Below, one piece after another: positions 44,601-51,753 of a stretch of 64,000 bases of DNA (positions are counted from its first letter, which is position 1; every line of letters begins with the position of its first letter). Below the pieces are notes generated by a model. It was not told where the DNA came from. It made no database searches and saw only the letters and a program-made list of their open reading frames with translations. The stretch spans positions 1 to 64,000 of the forward strand of contig JBCCHB010000080.1 of assembly GCA_039028975.1 (NCBI GenBank), given 5' to 3'. The translations under genes were made by a program, and so were the position numbers. Origin of the DNA: JAHBNG01 sp039028975 (GTDB taxonomy: Bacteria; Chloroflexota; Anaerolineae; Caldilineales; Caldilineaceae).

Positions 44601-45836
44601 TCATCGTTGATTTTGGGAATTGCCCGTATACCCCGTCAACTCAACATAGCCGTGTCCACTTATGGGCGCACCGTTGTGGCTACCTGTTATAGATGTGGCT
44701 CCTTCATAGTAGACAAAGCTGACATCCATCTCCTGATCGGCAATGAGCGGTTCAATCAGCAGCTCAAGATTGTACTCTGGGAAAAGTACTTGCCATTTAA
44801 AAGGGTAGGTAATTTGGGTGAGCGGACTGGTCCACTCATCCAAAACGGTTAAGGTAAAGCTGTTGGGGCCAAGCGAGTGCTGTTCGCCTGACAGTAGACC
44901 AATGGTTCCATCAAAGACAGCATTCGCCTCCAGATTGGTTGCATTGAGGCGTTCTCCTTGCGCGTTATGAAATTCGCCAAACATGATAGCGGTACCGTCT
45001 TCCAAGGTAACACTAAACCAATCCCAGCCAGTAATGTCACCGTGTAATTCACTTGTGCCAAACTCATGGTCCATCCAGCTCTGGCCGCTCACTTCATACG
45101 TCTCATCATTTATGCGCACCGTGCCGACCGAATCCATTTGGACCAAACTATAGTAGTAATTTGCATTGCCTTTCTCTGGTCCTTTTTGGCTCAACCCTTG
45201 GTCGCCATGCAAGAGCATCCGATTTTCGGTCATGGTTAAGGATAGGGCAAAGGTCTCGCCATCTTCGGCGACGGCGGCGTTCAGTTCTTGAAGACCAGGT
45301 TCAACCTCCTCAACGCTCCAGCCATCCAGCCAAACCTGATAACGTGGCTCACCAATAGCTCCTGCTAGCTGATTATCCCCACGCCCATATCGTTCAAAGC
45401 TCACATGCCGGTTTGCGTTCACATCTGTAATCGCAAAGTGGGCCATAAAGATCTGGTTGGTGGACAGCTCGGAGAGGCGATCCTCAGCTTGTGGTGTGAG
45501 TGCGCTCCGAAAAAATGTGAGCTGGTAGCCAAACTGATTGTCTTGCTCTCCCTTTAGCATACCTGTGTAGTACCACCACTCTGTCTTGTATTGGGGATGG
45601 GGACCGTGATCGGCAGGAAAGGTAAATGGGTAGGGTTCTAATGGACGCTCAAATAAGTCTCCGCCTCCTAGAGAAAGCGCTTCCACAACATTCGAACTGG
45701 CCAGACGACCTGATGGCGGGTTGCAACTGACAAGCGATAGGGCTAAAATAAGGAGTGTAATTGCCACACCCCACCTATGGTTAGAAGTTGTTTTGATAAA
45801 CATGTGATTGACCCGAATAGTTAAAGCTTGACTCAT
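44601..45836 (-). CDS. CrtC/AttH-like lipocalin-fold lipoprotein (predicted secreted hydrolase family)
   Basis: About 411 residues. The N-terminal signal carries a lipobox LSLVSC, so the protein is likely lipid-anchored on the outside. The mature part matches the AttH/CrtC group (COG5621-type 'predicted secreted hydrolase'): FPADHGPHPQYKTEWWYYTGML near the start, GYQLTFFR, IFMAHFAITDV, then SGQSWMDHEFGTSELHGDITGWDWFSVTLEDG. Members are two-lobed lipocalin-like proteins whose activity is mostly unproven; CrtC hydrates carotenoids. The ATG at 45836 was chosen because a GGA site precedes it; a TTG four codons upstream and an ATG at 45803 are alternatives. It lies upstream of the NRPS gene on the same strand, 398 bp away, and probably has its own transcript. 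Confidence 0.85.
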   Translation of the reverse strand: MSQALTIRVNHMFIKTTSNHRWGVAITLLILALSLVSCNPPSGRLASSNVVEALSLGGGDLFERPLEPYPFTFPADHGPHPQYKTEWWYYTGMLKGEQDNQFGYQLTFFRSALTPQAEDRLSELSTNQIFMAHFAITDVNANRHVSFERYGRGDNQLAGAIGEPRYQVWLDGWSVEEVEPGLQELNAAVAEDGETFALSLTMTENRMLLHGDQGLSQKGPEKGNANYYYSLVQMDSVGTVRINDETYEVSGQSWMDHEFGTSELHGDITGWDWFSVTLEDGTAIMFGEFHNAQGERLNATNLEANAVFDGTIGLLSGEQHSLGPNSFTLTVLDEWTSPLTQITYPFKWQVLFPEYNLELLIEPLIADQEMDVSFVYYEGATSITGSHNGAPISGHGYVELTGYTGNSQNQR

Positions 45837-46087
45837 ATTGGATTCCAAGGATCTCGGAATAACAGCCCCATTAATTATTTATTATTAATTATTGGCAATG
45901 TCAACGCTAGATTTTGGATGTGCTTATAGAGCTTTGTTAAAAATTTCACAAAGGCTTCTCCCCACTATATCGGATGATTGGTGTCGGTTCTGTACGCTTT
46001 CGGACAATCCGCCGGACAATCCGAATAGCTGACCTCCCCCCCAAATTTCAAAGAGAACCCCAGTATAAACAATGAAAGGAACCACTA

Positions 46088-47122
46088 ATGAATCTAATTA
46101 CTGTCCATCGAAAGTTCGAGCGGCATTGGCCACTTGTTGCCGATCATCTTTACCAACAATGGTCGGCTCAGGGCGAGACGAATATCTTGCGTGTGAAGGA
46201 AGAGGACGAGCGCCCATTGAGCGAAATTGCAGGCGAAATGCAGCTTGGGTTGAGTGAAGTGAAACGTCTCATCTGTTTAGGCGTACCGCTTAAGGCCGGC
46301 TGTGTGGAACAGTTGGTCTCTTTGCAAGAGACGGCGCTGCCTGGCTCCTATCGTAGCCCCTTGTTGGAAGATGCCGTACGTGATCAACTGGTTGCACGCA
46401 AGATACCGATCTACAGCCATAGCAGCGAAGGCTTCTGGGGCCAGTCCGTTTCTGAGTTTGCCCTGGGCTTAACCATCTGCGCGCTGCGCCGCATCCCCCA
46501 GAATTATCATGAAATGCTGACATCTCACGAAGCATGGAGCCGCTATTCTCCCGCTCGAAACCAGGGGCCAGGGACGCTGGGTGCTCAATTTAGCGACAAT
46601 AGTGACTTTACAAACGGTACGATCTGTGGCAAACGGGTCCGTGTGGTGGGCATGGGTAACATTGGCAGCCGATATGCTAACATTGTCAAGGTGATGGGTG
46701 CCGATGTGGCGGCCTATGATCCATTTGCGGCAGAACCTCATTTCCACCGAACAGGCGTTCGCAAGGAATGGCGACTGGAGGAATTGGTCAAGGACGCGGA
46801 AATCTTTGCACCCATGCTCCCCTTGTCAGATGCAACTCGAGGATTGGTCACAGCTGAATGTATCGAGGCGCTCCCCAAAGGCTGCTTGGTTGTCTTGGCA
46901 ACCCGAGCAAAGATCTGCGATGTGGACACCATTCGTCGTCGCGTCCTAGCCGATGAGTTATCCCTGGCCGCGGACGTATTTGATGTGGAGCCTGTTCCAT
47001 TGGATGATCCGCTGCTGGGTCGTCATAACGTGGTTCATACTCCCCATTTGGCCGGACGAACCAAAGATGCCAACCACCAGTGGGCTGACGATCTGCTAGT
47101 CCAGTTTGAGCCAGTGAGATAG
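46088..47122 (+). CDS. D-isomer-specific 2-hydroxyacid dehydrogenase family protein
   Basis: A 344-residue NAD-dependent oxidoreductase of the D-2-hydroxyacid dehydrogenase/phosphoglycerate dehydrogenase superfamily. The catalytic domain is residues 1-125 and about 310-344; the Rossmann domain (130-305) has VVGMGNIGSRYA (187-198) with Asp211 for NAD. Catalytic residues appear as Arg273 (ATRAKICD), Glu301 (FDVEPVP) and His320 (HTPHLAGRT). The arginine motif reads ATRAKICD rather than the common ARGxxVD, and the C-terminus is short (only 24 residues after the His), so the specificity may differ from standard members. An A-rich stretch, GAAAGGAACC, precedes the ATG by a few bases. It stands alone on the plus strand. 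Confidence 0.88.
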   Translation: MNLITVHRKFERHWPLVADHLYQQWSAQGETNILRVKEEDERPLSEIAGEMQLGLSEVKRLICLGVPLKAGCVEQLVSLQETALPGSYRSPLLEDAVRDQLVARKIPIYSHSSEGFWGQSVSEFALGLTICALRRIPQNYHEMLTSHEAWSRYSPARNQGPGTLGAQFSDNSDFTNGTICGKRVRVVGMGNIGSRYANIVKVMGADVAAYDPFAAEPHFHRTGVRKEWRLEELVKDAEIFAPMLPLSDATRGLVTAECIEALPKGCLVVLATRAKICDVDTIRRRVLADELSLAADVFDVEPVPLDDPLLGRHNVVHTPHLAGRTKDANHQWADDLLVQFEPVR

Positions 47123-47302
47123 AGTGCAATTTTGAGTGTATGGCCATTCCACAACAATAAATCAGCCAGATAGCCGTGGAGATAGCATTCTCTAATGCGA
47201 CCCCTCTCGAGTGACCGGCGTAAGAGAACGCCTACTCCTCGTATACTTAGTTTTTGGAGTTGTTTGAGCTTTTGCGGGGTGAACCTGAAACATGGCGATG
47301 TT

Positions 47303-47370
47303 GTAGCCCGTCCTTTTAGGGCGGAGACTCAGGCATACCGGATGCCTCTCGCCCTAAAAGGACGGGCTAC
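47303..47370. repeat. Strong palindrome with 21-bp perfect arms
   Basis: Arms 47303-47323 and 47350-47370 are perfectly complementary (starting GTAGCCCGTCC and ending GGACGGGCTAC). A nested stem AGGCAT/ATGCCT lies in the loop. The whole forms a very stable cruciform or RNA hairpin in the 47123-47554 gap. A second small hairpin AGACGAT/ATCGTCT lies at 47467-47486. No gene is seen in the gap. Confidence 0.75.
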
Positions 47371-47554
47371 ACTCAACCCTCCCCACAATTCCTCAGAGAA
47401 CCGTTTTTTGAATGGTCTAAAATCACCCTGCCATGTCCACTCATCACTGATTTCTGACCGGTATTCAGACGATCCCTCTATCGTCTCTGGATAATTCTAG
47501 AAACGTTCATATTCCGTCGAGTACTCAGATTCTGGGCGTGCTATCGTCTCGGGC

Positions 47555-49141
47555 ATGAAAACTTCTGTATCCTATACACCACTATCGTATGCTCAGTTGT
47601 TCTTTGTTGTTTTCCTGTCGACGGCTGCATCATTCTGCTTTCCCCAGGATGATCTGCTTTCGGCGCTATCAGCAGCTTTGTTAGCGCCCGAACCTGCGAC
47701 ACCGACTACAATTCTGCCCGGCTTGGATTATGCCTACTATGAATTAGACAATTCTTTGGAAAGCACAATGCCCGTTAAGGAAGGCGTTGTGGAGGCGTTT
47801 GATCTATCACTTCGCCAGCAAAACGCCAATTTTGCCATTCGATACAGTGGATACATCTCTATTCCTCACCAGAGCACCTATCGCTTTCAGATTGCCACGC
47901 CAGACAATGTACGGCTTCAGCTCGGTGGTGAAACGATTCTGACCTTTAATCCTATGGTGGATTCGGCCCCAAAAGAGAGCGATAACCTTTCGCTGCAACC
48001 AGGATACTACGCGTTGCGGGTTGACTATTCTCGCGGTGCAGAGATGCAAGAACCAGTCTTAGTTATCAGTTGGTCCAGTGGGCAAATGGACCAACAAGAG
48101 ATTGCCAATACCTATCTCTATCGGGATGCGCCATCTGACCAGCCTGATCTGACACCGACCACATCTCCCTCTGCATCTCCCTCTGCCACCCCAACAGTAA
48201 CTTCCATGGCTGGAGGGAGCACAACCATTCTGCCTACCTATACACCTACCAGCCCAGTAACGAGCACAGTAACCAGCTCACCAGCTACTACTTCCACCAG
48301 TACGCCCACTAGTACACCCACGGCTACGCTCCTCCCTAGCAAGCTCTTGCCAACGAGCACGCCAACGCTTCTCGTACCCACCACGACAGCGACATCGACG
48401 CCTGTAGCAGCGTTGGGCGATCCCTCAAAACAGCTCTACTTGCCATCCGTGCAGTTGCCTGTAAGTGAGGAAGCGTCTGTCTACTTTGTGGGTTTGACCA
48501 GCGGTAGTAGGGTGGTTTCACCGTTTGAGGTGACCATGGGGGCAGCCAACTTTCGCATTGAACCCGCAGGGCTTTTGCGGGCAAGTGCAGGTCACTTTCA
48601 TTTGATGGTCGATGTTCCTTGTATTCAGCCGGGCCAACCCATCCCCTCGGATAACCATCACCTTCACTTTAGCGATGGCGCCAAAAGCGTGACCTTGGAG
48701 CTGGCGTCTGGTCTCCATACTCTTTGTTTGCAGGCGGGCAATGGTGTCCACATTGCTCTGGATGTCACCCAAGAGATTACGGTGATGGTGGAAGAGAGGA
48801 GCATCGATCCGGCAGTCCGCTTTGTTGCACCAGCCAGCGGAACGGTTCTCAATGGGATTGTCAATTTGGAGATGGCCGCAGAGAATTTCGTCATCGAACC
48901 CGCCGGGGCAAGCCTACCCGGTCATGGTCACTTTCATGTCATCGTAAATAGCCCCTGCGTGACCCCTGGCAACACCATTCCCAGAGATGCTGTTCACAAT
49001 CACTTTGGGTTAGGTCAACATTCTGCTTATTTGGAGTTGGAGCCAGGTGTTCATCAGCTCTGCCTGCAGGCTGGGGACGGGTTCCATACGGCGCTGGATT
49101 TGACTCAGCAGGTGACAATTACGGTTCAGGCTGGGCGGTAG
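47555..49141 (+). CDS. Secreted protein with PA14 domain and two DUF4399 domains
   Basis: 528 residues. An N-terminal hydrophobic signal (about 12-35) indicates export. Residues 50-190 form a PA14-like beta-barrel (GLDYAYYELD, FAIRYSGYISIPHQSTYRF, LQPGYYALRVDYSRG), a fold that often binds carbohydrate. A Thr/Pro/Ser linker (about 195-300) ends at LYLPSVQLP. Two tandem DUF4399 copies follow (about 307-410 and 418-525), each with F(R/V)IEPAG, GHFH.(M/I)V, H.HF..G and L..G.H.LCLQAG(N/D)G.H.ALD. The repeated histidines suggest a metal site, which is inference. No clear ribosome site is visible before the ATG. It is probably a surface or secreted binding protein. Confidence 0.82.
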   Translation: MKTSVSYTPLSYAQLFFVVFLSTAASFCFPQDDLLSALSAALLAPEPATPTTILPGLDYAYYELDNSLESTMPVKEGVVEAFDLSLRQQNANFAIRYSGYISIPHQSTYRFQIATPDNVRLQLGGETILTFNPMVDSAPKESDNLSLQPGYYALRVDYSRGAEMQEPVLVISWSSGQMDQQEIANTYLYRDAPSDQPDLTPTTSPSASPSATPTVTSMAGGSTTILPTYTPTSPVTSTVTSSPATTSTSTPTSTPTATLLPSKLLPTSTPTLLVPTTTATSTPVAALGDPSKQLYLPSVQLPVSEEASVYFVGLTSGSRVVSPFEVTMGAANFRIEPAGLLRASAGHFHLMVDVPCIQPGQPIPSDNHHLHFSDGAKSVTLELASGLHTLCLQAGNGVHIALDVTQEITVMVEERSIDPAVRFVAPASGTVLNGIVNLEMAAENFVIEPAGASLPGHGHFHVIVNSPCVTPGNTIPRDAVHNHFGLGQHSAYLELEPGVHQLCLQAGDGFHTALDLTQQVTITVQAGR

Positions 49142-49240
49142 AAAGCGGATAACTTTACATGGCCAACCCGATTGCATAGCTCCTGTTCAAAGTTCTTTGG
49201 TTTTTCATTAGAGGATGCGGTTCAATCTGAGCTATTGTCT

Positions 49241-49510
49241 TTATGATAGCTGCTTGATTAGAGTGATATTAATTACTTTTCTTCCATCTTTTTCCCAAAG
49301 TTCAAATTCAACATAACAGCCATCGATGTTTGTCTTAAAAGTTGGGAATTCTAGCAATTCGTTTTCAACAGGCTCTGCAAACTGGCTTGGGGCTTCGTGT
49401 ACTGCTAGCTCCTTGATGCCTTCATTGACCTTTGCCGCATTCCCGCCCTCTTTTCTTAGATCATAAAGATTGCCCGCGGCTTGCTGCGAAAGTCTACGTT
49501 CCCAAGACAC
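49241..49510 (-). CDS. RelE/ParE-type toxin candidate
   Basis: 89 residues from a GTG start at 49510, chosen because it gives the usual RelE/ParE N-terminus (VSWERRLSQQAAGNLYDLRKEG) and overlaps the antitoxin end by 17 bases, a normal arrangement in these operons. The middle helices (NAAKVNEGIKELA) and the C-terminal strands (CYVEFELWEKDGRKVINITLIKQL) fit the RelE/ParE fold, whose members cleave mRNA at the ribosome or poison gyrase. Key residues are too variable to say which. Regulation is expected through the upstream antitoxin. A start a few codons upstream is possible. Confidence 0.7.
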   Translation of the reverse strand: MSWERRLSQQAAGNLYDLRKEGGNAAKVNEGIKELAVHEAPSQFAEPVENELLEFPTFKTNIDGCYVEFELWEKDGRKVINITLIKQLS

Positions 49511-49739
49511 GGTCGATCTCCTCGCCCGATACATAGTTGCCTTCTCTCATCTCCCGAATGGTTGTATTGATTCGGTCGGCTTCGATTTCCTTCATACGTT
49601 TCCATTCATCGTAGTTGACAAGAATGGCGGCATTCCTACTATACCGTTGGATAATGGTCGGTATTCCCTTTAAAGCGTTTTCTAGCAACTGTCCCCATGC
49701 CTTATGAGCTTGATTGCTCTTCATTGTCTGGATTGTCAT
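49494..49739 (-). CDS. Phd/YefM-family antitoxin
   Basis: 81 residues from the ATG at 49739, preceded by AGGGGGT, a good ribosome site. The sequence MTIQTMKSNQAHKAWGQLLENALKG, then PTIIQRYSRNAAILVNYDEWKRM, is the classical Phd/YefM DNA-binding fold with the dimerisation strand. The C-terminal region (INTTIREMREGNYVSGEEIDRVLG) would wrap the toxin. These antitoxins bind their own promoter. Directly upstream, seven tandem copies of a 9-bp unit lie in the leader; the reading frame stays open through them, so a longer form from a TTG at 49877 is conceivable but lacks a ribosome site. Confidence 0.85.
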   Translation of the reverse strand: MTIQTMKSNQAHKAWGQLLENALKGIPTIIQRYSRNAAILVNYDEWKRMKEIEADRINTTIREMREGNYVSGEEIDRVLGT

Positions 49740-49756
49740 AAAATACCCCCTATCTA

Positions 49757-49819
49757 TGTCGAAAGTGTCGAAAGTGTCGAAAGTGTCGAAAGTGTCGAAA
49801 GTGTCGAAAGTGTCGAAAA
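49757..49819. repeat. Seven tandem copies of the 9-bp unit TGTCGAAAG
   Basis: Perfect units at 49757-49810, with the last (49811-49819) ending in A. They lie 17 bases upstream of the antitoxin start, between the promoter region and the ribosome site. Such perfect short arrays change copy number by slippage. Confidence 0.95.
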
Positions 49820-50515
49820 TCAATTCTATCATAGGCCACAGCTTTTGTCGACCGCGTAAAATGCCCAAACGCTTCAAAGAAAGAAATTTTTCTTCGTTCT
49901 CCTTATATTCCCTGGGATAAAAGGCCTGACCCGGCTATTCCATTCCGTCTACATACAGGTTTCTAGTAAAGCTTGGAACCAAATAACCTCCTAAGGATCG
50001 AGAATTAAATAAAACGTAATGGAAGATCTCTCGGGTACCCGAGATGACAGGACCGAAGTTTTCGGTTTTATTTGATCTTGATTCCTAAGTATCACCTCTA
50101 TCACCAAACCTACGCAAACCCTACGAATCGCTCTGTGTCTATTGGCATGTTTATAAGTGTTGGAGTACAATAGTAGCAGGAAATTATGCGTGCGAATCCG
50201 CTGCACATTTCCACCCACATACGACTCGTATTCCTGCCCTGTTTTGCAATGCATAGAATTGCTTTATTTTGTGTACTCTATAATTGACGATCGTAAAGCG
50301 CGCAACTTCCACAACTGTTGTTCCGTCCTCACTCGTATTCAGTATAATCAGTAGAATATAGCCAATTTTGAAGGAATATCTTCTTTCTCTGACATTTACA
50401 TTTATATTGTCGTTAGGGAAAGATGAAGATCATCTGAAATGGTTTCAGTCTGCATGAGCATTCTTGTCTAACCAAAACGAAGTCAGTGATTCCATGAAAG
50501 TTTGTGGAGAACAGG
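49820..50515. other. Intergenic region with palindromic sequence
   Basis: Upstream of the toxin-antitoxin pair and of the exported-protein gene. It holds a perfect 14-bp palindrome CTCGGGTACCCGAG (about 50030-50043) nested between AAATAAAAC and GTTTTATTT arms, forming one larger stem of about 70 bp. A possible short minus-strand frame in 49991-50254 has no ribosome site and odd composition, so I do not call it. Confidence 0.4.
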
Positions 50516-50579
50516 GATTAGAAGATTTCGCAGATTCCAGAGCGAAATCTGTGTAATCGGTGTAATCTTTGTTCTAATA
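50516..50579. repeat. Dispersed repeat, family D copy 1
   Basis: Hairpin AGATTTCGC (50523-50531) / GCGAAATCT (50542-50550) followed by CTGTGTAATCGGTGTAATCT. It resembles the sequence just downstream of the next gene (51584-51627), which shares TAATCTTTGTTC. Confidence 0.5.
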
Positions 50580-50614
50580 GCTTTTTCAGTTTCGCTTGTA
50601 TCATAGGAGAAACT

Positions 50615-51508
50615 ATGTTGAAAGATAAATTTTGGTACGTTTTGAGCGGTGTATTGATTGCCTTTCTGGCCATAGGGCTTGCCCTCTATTCGCTAGCCCC
50701 AGCCCTGGCAGACGATATCTTTATTCCCTTTACAACGGGAACAGATCGAGTAGAGTCAGAGTCAGTAGAGTCAGAGTTAGTAGAGCTTGACTCAATAGAA
50801 GCTGACTCTACTGACTCTGAGCTAGCAGTCAACAGTTCTGATGCAGCTGAGAACTTGAGCAGAGATGCCCCAACGTCTGAGAATCTCCATCCAGGGTACC
50901 CTGCGCCTGATGAGCAAGTGGCGGGGGCAACGGCTACGCCCATCCCAGAGGGTTATGTCCGTCTCTCCGAGATCTCACCCATTGCCACAGAGTTCATGGA
51001 TGAACTTGGTGACGTATGGGTTAATCCCGACCATATGGTCTTCATCGGGGAGACCACCCCTGATCCGGCCCCAACCATGGATCTGGCTGAGTTTCAGCGG
51101 CAGGATGAAGAGATGCGCCGCAACGCACCGCCAGCTGAAATTATATACGTTTCGGGGCCTGAAACGGCAGGTTCGACGATAGATGTGAACGGGCAAGAGA
51201 TAACGTTACCGTCGGATACCTATGTAGCTGCTTATATTGTTAGCGGAACGTGTATCCCTATTCCGGATGATCCTCATCACTGTGGAGCTTATCCGGTTTA
51301 CCACTTGCGGCAAGGGGAAGATCGAGTGTTTGTTGAGAAGAGTACTGGAAAGATCCGCTATAGTGGCCGGCAAAGTACAGAGCAACGCCAGAGAAGCCAA
51401 GAAGCCTTTCGGTGGCTAGAAGAACAACTGCCTGATAGCACGGTAGTCGTTATTCATCGGCGCAAAAAATCAGATGTTATACGCCTAGGGAGAAATGGAA
51501 ATGAGTAA
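50615..51508 (+). CDS. Exported protein of unknown function
   Basis: 297 residues. N-terminal hydrophobic segment (about 7-32, ending ALADD) indicates export or anchoring. Next is an acidic low-complexity stretch (45-75) built from VES, VEL, ADS and TDS units, encoded by DNA with a perfect 19-bp inverted repeat. Residues 110-290 look like a compact domain with two cysteines (GTCIPIPDDPHHCGAYPVYHL) and a C-terminal part RQSQEAFRWLEEQLPDSTVVVIHRRKK. No family recognised. AGGAG lies seven bases before the ATG. The gene is bracketed by two related repeats (50516-50579 and 51584-51627), which could mean it entered as a unit; base composition gives no clear sign either way. Confidence 0.75.
   Translation: MLKDKFWYVLSGVLIAFLAIGLALYSLAPALADDIFIPFTTGTDRVESESVESELVELDSIEADSTDSELAVNSSDAAENLSRDAPTSENLHPGYPAPDEQVAGATATPIPEGYVRLSEISPIATEFMDELGDVWVNPDHMVFIGETTPDPAPTMDLAEFQRQDEEMRRNAPPAEIIYVSGPETAGSTIDVNGQEITLPSDTYVAAYIVSGTCIPIPDDPHHCGAYPVYHLRQGEDRVFVEKSTGKIRYSGRQSTEQRQRSQEAFRWLEEQLPDSTVVVIHRRKKSDVIRLGRNGNE
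50756..50820. repeat. 19-bp perfect inverted repeat within a coding sequence
   Basis: Arms TCAGAGTCAGTAGAGTCAG (50756-50774) and its exact complement (50802-50820), with a 27-base loop. It would form a very stable mRNA hairpin about 140 bases inside the exported-protein gene. Confidence 0.9.
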
Positions 51509-51583
51509 GATTCGATATTTCATACTTTGGCTCAGTTCAGAGGGAGCAGGGGTAGCTGAGCACCTGCCCTGAAAAAGAATAAA

Positions 51584-51627
51584 GATGAAAATCTGTGAAA
51601 TCTTCTAATCTTTGTTCGATTTTCATC
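51584..51627. repeat. Dispersed repeat, family D copy 2
   Basis: Perfect 10-bp arms GATGAAAATC / GATTTTCATC, with TAATCTTTGTTC in the loop as in copy 1. It lies 75 bases after the exported-protein gene and might act as its transcription end. Confidence 0.5.
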
Positions 51628-51753
51628 CTCTGTTGCGTAACCCGTTGCATGTGGAGCTTCCTGGATTATTCTCCATTCGGTATTACAGAGCATGAAAATG
51701 TCACGCTAATCTTCCTTACTGCGTGATTCATCGATGGTCAGAGTACGTGGTCA

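Noticed and set aside
49757..49819. CRISPR-like array
   Set aside because: The 9-bp units are directly adjacent with no spacers; the dispersed palindromes elsewhere are not regularly spaced either, and no cas gene is present.
49740..49877. Longer antitoxin with a repeated DTF peptide
   Set aside because: Only a TTG start without ribosome site supports it, and the ATG at 49739 has a strong one.
49991..50254. Minus-strand frame of 87 codons upstream of the toxin-antitoxin pair
   Set aside because: It overlaps a palindromic sequence, has no ribosome site and its translation looks random.
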